Source: Linanthus parryae
Lineage: Eukaryota; Streptophyta; Magnoliopsida; Ericales; Polemoniaceae
Reading direction: 5' to 3'
Assembly (NCBI GenBank): GCA_023055425.1
Contig: JALGPY010000014.1
Span: forward strand, 12,360,501-12,424,500
Length of the DNA: 64,000 bases
Shown here: positions 35,140 through 45,514 of the stretch, one piece after another
Position numbering within the stretch: position 1 is the stretch's first letter
Layout of the letters: the number at the start of each line of letters is the position of its first letter
Notes under the pieces: generated by a model
Seen by the model: only the letters and a program-made list of their open reading frames with translations
Told to the model about the DNA's origin: nothing
Databases searched by the model: none
Position numbers and translations under genes: made by a program

Positions 35140-35304
35140 TTGTCTAGGACTGAAGTCACCATTTCCCACATTTTTTCGGTGAAAGCGGCTTATTATGAGA
35201 TAGCCACCCTTTTGGGGGAGTTGTTGAGTTCGCCGGTTTTTTCGGTGAAAGCGGCTTATTATGAGTTAGCCACCCTTTTGGGGGACTTGTTGAGTTCGCC
35301 GGTT
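35140..35304 (+). pseudogene. LINE fragment carrying an in-frame 66-bp duplication
   Basis: The plus strand reads FSVKAAYYEIATLLGELL and then FSVKAAYYELATLLGDLL. FSVKAAYY is typical of the segment before the RT zinc-binding domain in plant L1 LINEs. The units 35,173-35,238 and 35,239-35,304 differ at only two or three bases and keep the frame at 22 codons each. No other LINE domain is nearby. Confidence 0.6.
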
Positions 35305-35866
35305 TTGCATTCTGAAGTCTCTAGATGTTTGCCTAGAGGTCTCTGTGTTAATTTTTTTTATGAAACTCAACTGCTGCGCAATACTGCATCGCGAGCTGTT
35401 AGCACTATTTTTTTTTCAAATTAGTTTATTTCTTTATCTTGATTGGCAGATTATTGCATTAAAACAGAGGTTTACCTAGCACGTAACAGAAAGGTCACAA
35501 ATGTTGATAGATATTCCCTAGACCTCTCTAGTTTCAAAAGTTGGCCAGCTTTGACCCAACCTAGCTTCATTCTCATGGCAAACTCCACCTACCTAAAAAA
35601 TACAATACTCACTTTTGGCAAATTACTGACAGCCTCTATAGGAGAGGCATGTCTGTAAATTCGACCTGTCCCCTATGTTATGCCACTAGAGAAAGCTAGC
35701 CTTGACAATATTTTTACTTTCTTGAGAGCATTCTAAGGATAAATTTTTTAGTGCTCCATTAGAGCACCTCGTGTTGCTTGCTCCATTCGAATAGGCTTTG
35801 GAGAGCAATATCAGATAATATTTTTCATGGAGATATACTGGAGTACATTTAAAATAAAATTGAACC
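35305..35866. other. Intergenic, nothing recognised
   Basis: Only short ORFs without motifs. No paired termini seen. Confidence 0.4.
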
Positions 35867-36437
35867 TAGGAATGACAATATGGTCCGATCCGATCTGAGA
35901 TCCGAGCGATCCGAGCCGAATGGACCGGATCCGATCTAACTGAAAATGGATCGGATTTGGATCCATAAAGCCAGACCCGAACGGATCTGGATTTGGATAT
36001 GAGGGTAGATCCACCGGGTTCCGACCCGATCCGATCCGATCCGACGTATATGTGTGCTTTACAAATATCCTCGTATTACCTCACCACGTACATTTACAAG
36101 AAGAATACTATAGTAACTCCAACCTACAAAGCTATTTTGTTTATTTTTTAGGCTTCATAACTTACGAACAGGGCTTAGAGTATGAAATAGTGTTTACGTT
36201 TTATGTTATTTTTTCTATTTTATTACAAACTCGAGCCGGATCCGATCCGAATCCGATCCGACTATGTACTGTATGGATCCACGGATCGGATTTGGATCAG
36301 CTGAATGAGACCCGATCCGATCTGATTCGAATCCGGTGATGATCCGAACGAATTTGAATCGGATCTGGATCTCATTTCTCTTGATTGGATCTGGATCGGA
36401 TCTGGCCTGATCCGGATCCGACCCGTTGCCATCCCTA
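35867..36437. mobile_element. Non-autonomous element rich in GGATC/CCGATC words
   Basis: The left end TAGGAATGACAATATGGTCC pairs with the right end GACCCGTTGCCATCCCTA (inverted, imperfect). Between them are two dense clusters of CCGATC and GGATC words (35,882-36,046 and 36,236-36,420) around an AT-rich centre, which could fold into an irregular hairpin. ORFs through the clusters are Asp/Pro/Arg/Ser compositional artefacts. The flanking duplication is unclear. Confidence 0.55.
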
Positions 36438-36742
36438 ATGGGACCTGTATGAGGCAATTTAAAAGATGGTTACATGTTTCCCCATGAGGTAGCTTTTACT
36501 GATTGGGTGTCAATGAACAACTTTATAGCATTTAGGAAAAGTAAAATTATTTGTAAGGGGGGCAGCATACTCAATCAAATTCAGCATTGGGTAATGATCT
36601 TTCTTCTGATAAGTGTGATACAGGAAGCACATTGCATATGCACTCAAGGCTCTTATTTAACTAAAAGTCAAACAGTTTATCCACAATTCACATAAAGTGG
36701 AAGAACTGGACCATGAGATGATGAGTCTGCATTGCCAAAAAT

Positions 36743-36748
36743 AAAAAA
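36743..36748 (-). terminator. Pol III terminator of the tRNA-Lys gene
   Basis: On the minus strand a run of six T starts four bases after the tRNA 3' end, as expected for RNA polymerase III termination. Confidence 0.75.
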
Positions 36749-36751
36749 TTA

Positions 36752-36824
36752 CGCCCACCGAGGGGCTCGAACCCTCGACCACAAGGTTAAGAGCCTTGCG
36801 CTCTACCAACTGAGCTAGACGGGC
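36752..36824 (-). tRNA. tRNA-Lys (anticodon CUU)
   Basis: The 73-nt minus-strand sequence folds as a full cloverleaf. The acceptor stem GCCCGTC pairs with GGTGGGC using two G-U pairs. The D arm is GCTC...GAGC, the anticodon stem CAAGG/CCTTG encloses CTCTTAA with anticodon CTT, and the T arm GAGGG/CCCTC encloses TTCGAGC. The discriminator base is G. Internal A box (TAGCTCAGTTGG) and B box (GGTTCGAGCCC) promoters are intact. No intron is present and no CCA is encoded, as is normal for a nuclear gene. Confidence 0.97.
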
Positions 36825-38193
36825 TTGGTGTTAATTGTCCACTTCAGAAATATCTTATAAATGACCTAGTTATTACCTAGTTTTGCAACTATCTTCCCAT
36901 ACACTCGAATGTACTCTTGCCCTCGTTTTCAAAGAAACCACCAGTAAGTAGCAAGATAACTACCACATATAGTAATGCAGGAGAAGGAAAAACACGAACA
37001 CCAGTGAATGCAATCTCAATCTTCGTTACCAATTAATGAGATTCCTCTCTAGTATAGTACTTGTTCAATGTAGAAAACATTCCTCCCTCCATCCACCTGT
37101 TTGACTTTTAAACATCACTTTGTACATACGCAATAATACTATGAAAAGATTAACAAAATCTTGTATCGTTTTTCTAATCAAATGATCTAGCCATATTGGT
37201 ATCTAAAAGTCAATCATGATTGATAATAAAACTATAAAAGACAATAGGGGCTTGTTTTTTTTTTTTCTTTTTTGGCTTCGATGTGAGGGTTGGTAGAGAT
37301 GAAATTGGTAGTTCTAGGACAGATAGTAATGACATGGAGTATAAGATGGTGTTTGATTATTGATATGCTTGATGTCCAATTAGCCCATCACATTTGAACC
37401 AAATCCACACAATCACCTTACTTTCTCTCCATTCCAAAAATCAACCACCCATCTTCTTCCTTCCATTGATTTTGTTGATCTCATACGGTGCCCCAATATA
37501 AAGATCTATAAACCTTCAAGTTCACAATCATCAGAGAGAAATGAGAGGTTCCAATCATGTTTCAACCAGAACCAGTACAAATAGCTGTGAGAAAGTAAGG
37601 ACAATTAAATAATTTTTTCTAGACAATTACATAGAACATTATAATAATTATAATCTAACTTATACTGCCCGACACTACGACCACTAGGGAGGCTCGAAAA
37701 CTGCCTTGGGGCCCTAACCATTGGGCCAGGTTGCTTATTCAAGGACAACTCAATAATTTTACAGTCAAGGATTGATAATACTTGGTCCCTCAAGTATAAA
37801 TAGTCCCATGTTAGAGGGCTTAGAAATGACTCAGGTAATACTATAGATTAGCACAATTGTGCTATCAAACATAGATCTTGAACTGTTACGGATTGTCATT
37901 CCAATTCTCTAGATTCACAAGCCAAAAAACAAACAAGGCCTAGGAGTAACAGAGAAAACATGCATAGTATTTTGAATACAACGCCTGCATGATACCGTAA
38001 ACAACTAACACCACACCACAAGAAAGTGCAGTCAAACAGACTCTGCTAGAGAGTCTGTTTTTACTGATGATTCAGTAGTAAATAACTGAATCATGAGTAA
38101 AAATATTAAGAAATCATGATACCAGAAATGAAGCTAGCGCACAGTTGAAACATCAAAATCTATTTAGAGCCATAGACAACATTCTGAAGGTTT
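36825..38193. other. Intergenic between tRNA-Lys and the FUS3-type gene
   Basis: No gene recognised. It has T-rich runs near 37,254 and a minus-strand ORF (37,605-37,793) without a domain. No paired termini found. Confidence 0.4.
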
Positions 38194-38199
38194 TTTATT
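38194..38199 (-). promoter_or_regulatory. Poly(A) signal AATAAA downstream of the FUS3-type gene
   Basis: A canonical AATAAA occurs on the minus strand about 145 bp after the stop codon, a usual 3' UTR distance in plants. Confidence 0.55.
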
Positions 38200-38344
38200 G
38201 TTACTACATACACAACATTCGGCGGCGGCGGCGAAGTACAACAACAGCAGCAACAAAATGGCAGACTGTTTTTTTAGTAAAACTAGGTATAACAGGCAGC
38301 AGCATCTCTCTCTGCTACACCAACTCTAACTACTACTGCTACGA

Positions 38345-39802
38345 TCAGAAGTTAAACATTATGTCGTCGAGAGTAAAGTTCTCCATGGGCCCGAAGAAAC
38401 CGCTCGGCCCGGCGCCGCCCGAGTTGAGACTCGCCACCGGTCCACTCCAAAAGTCAAACAAGCAGTCGTCGGAGAAGGTGGTGTCGTAAACATACGGCGG
38501 CGGCGCCGGCTCTTGCAGTTCCATCTTCACTGTAGTGTGGGCCATACCGGTTGCATCCATGGGGTAAGGGAAGTTCATATGAACTTGACTGTGATCATTT
38601 ACCTCAAGATAATCCGGAAAGTAACCGTCCGCATCGTTCATCGCCAACTCAGTTGTTTGCAACTCTTCATCACTAGCCTTCCTTGCTCGAATAACCTGGT
38701 TTGATCAAAGACTTGATAGTATCAGTAAACAGATGCTAACTTGACTGGTTTTTGTTCTTGTTCTGCCCTAGCAGGAGAAAAATCCTAAGAATTCGCTGCA
38801 CTTACATATTTCATGCTTTGGTAATCTTGATACAGCATCATGTAGTCTCCTTGTTTTAGACCATGTGTACTGACAAAATCCCCTGCAAGAATACAGCGAA
38901 ATTGCAGCCAAAGATTCTTAGAGCCTGTTTGGTATATCCATTTAAAAACAGTGAAACACACACACACACACACATAAACATACATACATGCATACGAGAA
39001 AAACACGTTTAAGAACAAAATCAGATAACTCTTTGGTATGTGTTTAAATACACTGTTCTAAATAAAAAAACACATTCGCAACACTACTAAATTTCAGCGT
39101 TAATTTACTCTAACATCATTTTGTACATACAACGTTATATAGTTGCTTTTTTACGCATTCATCAAAAGTAGGAATATGTTTAAGGGTAAAATTCACTTAC
39201 ACCCCTTCAGTTTTGGTTGACCTCCACTTACACCCCTCCTAGTTTGGAAAACTTCACTTACACCCCTTATGACTGCCGAACATGTTGTCACTTACACCTC
39301 CTCTACGCATTTATAATGCTAGTTCTTATGGTGACTTCTCAAAATCAGTTTTTCGGAAAAATTTAGCTTTGCAGAGGCTGCAAAAGTCAATCCATGCTAG
39401 TATATTCTTAACACATGCAAAATATCTGTATTCTATCACATATTACATATGCATTTCTGAATATGGTGCAACTACTACAAGTAAAAAATTGTGATTAACT
39501 CGAGGTAGAGTTTCCCAATTAATGGTGGATTGACTTTTATAGCACTTTTTAGGGTAAACCTATCAAAAAGACTGAATTTGGAAAGCTACGCTACCAACTA
39601 ATAGAGTAAATACACGTAGGGGGTGTAAGTGACAACATTGTTTGGTAGTTATAAGGGGTGTAAGTGAAATTTTCCAAACTAGAAGGGGTGTAAGTGAAGA
39701 TCAACCAAAACTGTGGGGGTGTAAGTGAAAATTACCCTATGTTTAACCACCAAAAGTACGGAAAACATTTTAAAAAAAGCATTAAAAGTATGGAAAACAT
39801 TA

Positions 39803-39838
<36 letters not shown>

Positions 39839-42800
39839 ACCTTTCTGTTTTTGTTTTTAAACAGTCGACCAAATGTGTCTCCCAAACATGCTTTTGAAAA
39901 AAGAAAACACTTTTTATTAAACTAAAAACAGTGCTTCCAAACATGCAATTAATGTACGCAAAACAAAACAAAAAAATGATCCAAATGAAATGAAAGTCCG
40001 TATCACTTCTTGTTCTTGCTATATGTGATCTTCCGATTCAAGGAAAAGCCTAAGAAAGGAACAATGTGACGGTGGAAGGCGAAGGTCTTACCGGTATTTT
40101 CAAGAACATACATGCGACTAGTGTTGTTAGGCCAGTATCTGCATGCACAAGGAGAATAAATCATTAGTCCTGGATACACTATTCGATTGGGGGATGAAAA
40201 TGGAAAGTCCATTCATAATGACAGAACCTAACAGGTTTTAGAATACTTCCAATTTTCCTTTCTTTAGTGATGCACACATAACTAAAGGTCAGGTCGCCAA
40301 AGTTGCAACCTGAAGATCTGAATCTTGAAAGTAATATGCATAGCAAGTGTACTTATTTATTGATCCAAGCAACGCTATAGAAATACATAAAGCTTTGAAC
40401 TTAAATACTGTATGTGATGCAGGTGGGGTAGTTATTAGTATCTTTAAGAGTTCCCAAACAGTGACATCATCGAGAGACTAGCTACTAGAAGTTCAAGTAA
40501 CCAGTTGACTTCAAACCTGAACTTGAAACTCCAAAGATGCACACCGTCCATGTCTTCCATGCTAATGAATACTCCTTCCTTCTCAATGAGTGTAGGAAGG
40601 TAAGTCTCAGCTGATTTCTGAAAACAGTCGCGTAACACTAGGAGTTACTAGCAGTGAATATAATTACTAGAAACCTTCCAAGTAATCCAAGGAAATTATT
40701 CAAAACGTCATAAGGAATCTCGACTATTGATTGAGGTTTATTCGAGTATCGTGTTTTAGAACATAAAACATACCTTTGGGACTATCATCCTCCTGAGTGA
40801 ACCCACGTCACTTGTCTGAAGTTCCTTCTCGAAAAGAAATTTTAACTTTGTGTGGTCAATCACCTAGAGAAAAATTCATAAAAGAAGGAATTTAAATTCA
40901 ACACCCATGAGCCAGTAATGTTTACAATAACATTGAACTGAAACTATATACAATAAGACTATTTCTATGTTGAGGAGAGAATATAGATGCTGAGCTTTAA
41001 GCACTCTTAGGTACAGTAACTCAAACAAATGAAAATCAAATAAGACGGCCGTAGCAAAGTTATGGGTATAATCTCTAGAGGAAAATTCATACATGTAGCA
41101 CATAGTCTATAAGAAACATTTCACGGGGACACGACGAAACCAATCTTTTTCTACTGAGTTTCTAGCAAAAACATAGATACTAAACAATGCAAAAAGTTGT
41201 GAAACACTTACAGAGTTTCACGAAGATGTTAACGAAATCGGAGACGATCTCGAGCATGGACTCGATTCTTAAGGCTTATTTGAAGCCTTCAGTTCGGCAA
41301 ATTGAAATATCATTACTTGATCGGAATGTCTAGACGTCCTCTTGATCGGAATGTCCGGATCTAGATTCTCGGGTTCTTTTGTTAGAGCTCTCTACATTCC
41401 TTTCCTTGTATAGAAATACATCTTTTAAGAATGATGCATTACATGACTCAAAAATAGAATTTTTGTGTATATCCACAAAGGGGAGTTCTACTATTATATA
41501 TAGCAGAGGGACCTCTATTAGACCGTGTGGTTGTGACTGTTCAAATAGTTATGATAGTTCGGAAAACTGAAAGAAGATAACGCACGTCCACGCCCCTGGT
41601 CGTGCTGGCTGATCGGACGGCAGCCGCAGCACAAGCATTGTGGTCTGAACCATGTTCTCCCTCGTCTACAAAATTGCTACGCCCAAAGAGATCGCCCTCA
41701 TGTTCCAAAATTGGAATATTTTAAAAAAGCTCAAGTTATCTCCCATTTCCATTGCGGGACACTTTGTGTTCCCCCACATTGCAAACACCCACATTCATGC
41801 TTGCAACCTTTTTTTATACCCGAACACGACTTCGGACAGCTCAAACTAGTAGGACTATCCATAGCTAGTTTCGGTTTCAAGAACCATTAACCCGGTTCAT
41901 CGTGAACCTGGTCCAAAGTCAACCCTAACCATGTGTTTCCAACAGTTTCCACTCCTACCACTGAGTTCAACTGCTAATAGGGATTTACTTGTCGTACTTC
42001 CAAGCTGGAAATTAACAAGGATGAAATATTCTTCATATTTCAACCATTTGGTACCACTATCATACATTTGAGCCGGCAAAATTTTCTCGTGAAGAATCAC
42101 AAGAAAAACAATTCCTTGATTTGTTTCACAAAGTACCAATAGAAATATCCCGGTAACACAGAAAGACCATGCCAATTGGCTATCACGGAGCATTGCATTT
42201 CGGCGATATATGGCACAGTTATAGAAATAACGTTACTTGAAAGTTTACTTCATTACAACACAATAGCACACTCCATTACATATATAAACAAAGAGACGAA
42301 TTCAACACAATAACTTAAGCAGAGAGCTCGTCTATTATGGATCAGAAAATAACCCATAAGAGATCATGTGAACTATTGTCTTCACTGATTATTTTCCATA
42401 GTGGTGAATCACATACTCTGGTGCGGTGGTGCCTACAAGTGCATTACTGAAATTATTGGTCGTTTGCTCTTGGTACAGCTTGCAGTTTACAGTTAAATCT
42501 ATACCTGCTTCATTTAGTGATAAATTTGTACCGGAAACAGACCTTTCAAAGTTTAAGATCAAGGCTTTATAGGTGCAGGACCGGCCTAAGGGGTAGGCAA
42601 GCGAAGCAGACGCTTTAGGCCCCCGGATCGGCCCGTTCATTGTAGTGATAAGGAATAATTATATAATGCAATAATGTAAATTTATCAAGGAGTTAAGATT
42701 AGTTAAATGGTAAACATTGAATACACCACTAATCAAATCAAGTTACTGATGTTTTTTATTGTTTTTGTTTTTTACTTAATAAAATAAAGAGTTTTCTTTA

Positions 42801-44312
42801 ATTCAGGCCCCCAATTTATTTACTCACTTTCTTTAGGCCCCGAGATGTGTAGGGCCGGCCCTGTGTAGGTAAAACCACGGAACTAGGGAGTAACTCATCA
42901 CATTTGGCTTGATGACCTCATCACTTGAAGAAAAACATCAAAAGGAAGTAGAGATTAAGAAAACATGTAACGGATGTTTATGCCAATCCTATTTGGATCG
43001 TGGGAGTTGATTACATGTGCACAGGTAGCTTTTTCGGGACTACATGTGCAGATGCACGAGGATATGATTCAACAACCATGTCTTCAATTACTAAATTTAG
43101 GATGATAACGTTGAAGGCGATGTCATGGTTGTAATGATGTTGCCCTCCAAGACAAACGGGCAGGTGAGATGACTATTCAAGATCAGTAAAAGGCATTCAC
43201 TAAATTGCGTTTTCACCAGAAGTATCCGTGATCCACTCCACCGCCTAAAGGAAGTACCAAAAATCAATAACTGAGTGGAGGAAAAAAGAACAGGGGATAT
43301 GAAATTGGCAGATGAGTGTTTCATATCACCTGAAGCTCTCTCCGCTTCTAATTAGGTGTTAAAAGTACCAAAATCCATCAAATGTGAAACCTTGCAGCAA
43401 TTCATAGTAAATAAAGGTAACTATAAGAAGCCATGGAACATGGATTCGAACGTAAAACTGGCAAAAATATTGCAACATGGGAAAAAAAGGGTCGAAAAGG
43501 AGCATATTTGAAGCTAAAGAATGCGAATTGAGGGATTTCAATTGTTACTGGATTATTATTTACCACCCACCTATATATTCCTACATTGTATGAAAACTTA
43601 CTCTCCTAAAGAACTTCAAAACTAGTAACAATTCAACAAAAAGTGACATCATTTGGGATTTGGGATACACCAGTTTAAGTGATCGGAGTTCTTGAGCCTG
43701 ATTTCACCATTTCAGTTGGCAAAAAGATTGACTATTTTCTATATCATCAATGTCCTTGAACTCAATCATGTGAAAAGAACTATTCACTTACCCCAACAGA
43801 GTAGTAAAAAGATCAAGAACTTACACAACCTAGAACCAGTAAAAATTTGTGTTTAGAGGATCAATGTAAACAACAACTTCAACATAAACTAAACAATCAT
43901 TGACCCTGTTTCAAGATCCACAAGTCTTCACCAAAAATGAAGTTAAAACCCCACAAATCATCAACACAAAGACTAATTAGCAACCAAATAAGCAGAGTGA
44001 CAGAGAGTGAGGGCTTACACGTGAGGGGGGAGGAGTCGGCACGTGAGGGGAGGATATGAAAGGGAGGAAGATGTTGACTGAGGACCTTCTCTGTCTAGCC
44101 ATCCTTTTCTTCCTCTGGACAACGATCTGTGACTGTGTCATCTGGGTCGCCAAATCCCGAGTCAACTCAGTACTAGCCCGATCCAACTCGGTCTCGTCCT
44201 CTTCATGATGATGACCAACAGTTGGCTTTCTAACTCTGTCTCCCCTCACTGCAGCACCACCACAACCACCACCACCACCTGCCACCAAACCACAGGCCTC
44301 GTTTTTCTCCAT
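38345..44312 (-). CDS. FUS3: FUSCA3-type B3 domain transcription factor, 6 exons
   Basis: Exons in transcription order are 44312-44019, 40863-40774, 40617-40517, 40138-40092, 38882-38806 and 38695-38345. All have GT-AG borders, and the frame stays open for 319 residues (Arabidopsis FUS3: 313). The product is a nuclear DNA-binding protein of the LAFL network that drives seed maturation and represses germination by binding RY (CATGCA) elements. Exon 1 has a Gly-rich start and the family block RKKRMARQRRSS with HVPTPPPSR. The B3 domain spans about residues 104-210. Recognisable pieces are KLKFLFEKELQTSDVGSLRRMIVPK, SMEDMDGVHLWSFKFRYW, PNNTSRMYVLENTGDFV and QGDYMMLYQDYQSMKYVIRARK. The tail is acidic and Pro/Ser-rich and ends FGPMENFTLDDIMFNF, like other FUS3 C-termini. 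Intron 1 (3.2 kb) and intron 4 (1.2 kb) carry transposons. LEC2 or ABI3 identity is unlikely given the N- and C-terminal matches. Confidence 0.93.
38933..39950. repeat. AT-rich repeat nest with CA microsatellites in FUS3-type intron 4
   Basis: Terminal-like GCCTGTTTGGTAT (38,933) and CTTCCAAACATGC (39,931) may be the worn ends of an older MITE. Inside are two CA/TG microsatellites (about 38,957-38,975 and 39,806-39,837) and the Mutator-type element listed next. Confidence 0.45.
39184..39737. mobile_element. Mutator-type foldback element with arms of about 125 bp
   Basis: The arms begin GGGTAAAATTCACTTACACC and, inverted, GGGTAATTTTCACTTACACC. They stay similar for about 125 bp with scattered mismatches. 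The motif CACTTACACC recurs four times per arm at 30-40 bp spacing. The perfect 9-bp duplication TATGTTTAA (39,175-39,183 and 39,738-39,746) is diagnostic for MULEs. It lies in intron 4 of the FUS3-type gene and carries no transposase. Confidence 0.88.
41100..42575. other. FUS3-type intron 1, part without recognised elements
   Basis: Short ORFs only. TTGATCGGAATGTC occurs twice at 41,318 and 41,342. I see no conserved coding block. Confidence 0.4.
42576..42863 (+). mobile_element. hAT-type MITE, 288 bp (family A, copy 2)
   Basis: Ends CAGGACCGGCCT and AGGGCCGGCCCTG are inverted. The flanks TATAGGTG and TGTAGGTA agree at six of eight positions, a decayed 8-bp duplication. It matches the element at 12,612-12,899 in length and in internal GGGGCCTAAAG-type blocks, in the opposite orientation. 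It is in intron 1 of the FUS3-type gene. Confidence 0.8.
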
Positions 44313-44344
44313 TGCTACTAGTACTAGTACTAGTACTACTAGGG

Positions 44345-45020
44345 TTAGGGTTTAATTCCCAGAAAAAAAGAGAGACACCCACCAAAATCCAATCGGAACC
44401 CACCTTTTTTCTCTCTCTTTGTGGTTGTTTGAGCACACCCAGATGGGTCAATCGACGCTCGGCAATCGCGAAATGGGTGTGGAGATAAAGGGTTATTGAG
44501 AGAGATAGAGAGAGAGAGATTTGTGGGTTTTTTAGCCCCTTTTTCATACCTGCTACGACTGGGGTTAATTGGCCATTTGCAAATCTCTGAGCACAATTGA
44601 CATTTGTACGAACCCCATTCACGGTTGGTATTTTGTTTTTTTGTTGGGTTTTGAGAGCCATTGTATGTAGATGAGAGATAGATAGTAAGTGGGTGTTTTT
44701 GAAATAGAAAAAAAAAATGCAGGAAGAAACCATGGTTAATGGGTAGTGGGGGGGAGTTATGGAGTTAGGGTTTTGAGGTGGAGAGAAGGGAGGAGGTACA
44801 GGTGTTGAAAAAGCTCTGAAACCTGCAAAACTTGGAATTCAATGGCGTCTGTTTGGGCGTCGAGAGTGGGGGGTGTAAAATTAAAAGATGGAGATGGATT
44901 GGAGGGTTTAGTTCACACACACCCACCACCCACTCTCTCTCTCTCTCTGTGGATCTATGGAAGAGATAGAGAGAGATAGAGAGAAACAGTAGGCGTTACG
45001 AAGAAGACGAGAGAGAGAAG
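44345..45020 (-). promoter_or_regulatory. Telo-box and GAGA-repeat region upstream of the FUS3-type ATG
   Basis: Read toward the gene, AAACCCTAA telo-boxes lie at 44,345-44,353 (33 bp from the ATG) and 44,765-44,773. GAGA/CTCT runs are at 44,498-44,520, 44,931-44,958, 44,962-44,987 and near 45,009. In Arabidopsis, telo-boxes and GAGA repeats are the motifs bound by TRB/AZF1 and BPC proteins that recruit PRC2, and FUS3 is a known PRC2 target. Function here is inferred from motif content only. Confidence 0.55.
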
Positions 45021-45514
45021 AGTGGTTTTTTTATTTTTTTTGAAATTTTGAAACAGAGGGAGTGCTCTGAAAACAGCTACTACTATTTCTTTATTTATTT
45101 TCTTTTATTTTCGCGCTTTTTCCACGTCAGTCATATGCCTGGTGGGAGGAATTCTCTACACCAACTATACTACCCATATATCCCTTTTAATGTCTGATAA
45201 TAATGCTGACAATGTTGATGCGACAACAGGTACATGACACGAAGTTTGTGGATTTGGGTATTGTCGAGTCTGTTTTGAAATAAAGATGGGGTGACAAAAG
45301 AATGAATAAACGGGCCAGGGTCAACCCATTTAACCTGAAAATGATGCGGTCAACTTGTTCAAAGATCTCATTTCTATAGCCACTTCACAATAGTGACAAT
45401 CTAAAATGGAAAATAATTAAGAATAAACATTTAAATAATTGGAATTAATTTAGAATAAATAAAATTCAATCACAGACGAAGATAAAAGTTTACGCTCAGT
45501 ATACGTATGTAAGA
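45021..45514. other. Distal upstream region of the FUS3-type gene
   Basis: AT-rich, no motif or ORF that I can support. It ends at the approximate 5' edge of the LINE. Confidence 0.35.

Noticed and set aside
44230..44733. Minus-strand 167-codon ORF upstream of and overlapping FUS3 exon 1
   Set aside because: It is in a different frame from the FUS3-type protein and encodes low-complexity leader sequence. At most it is an upstream ORF.
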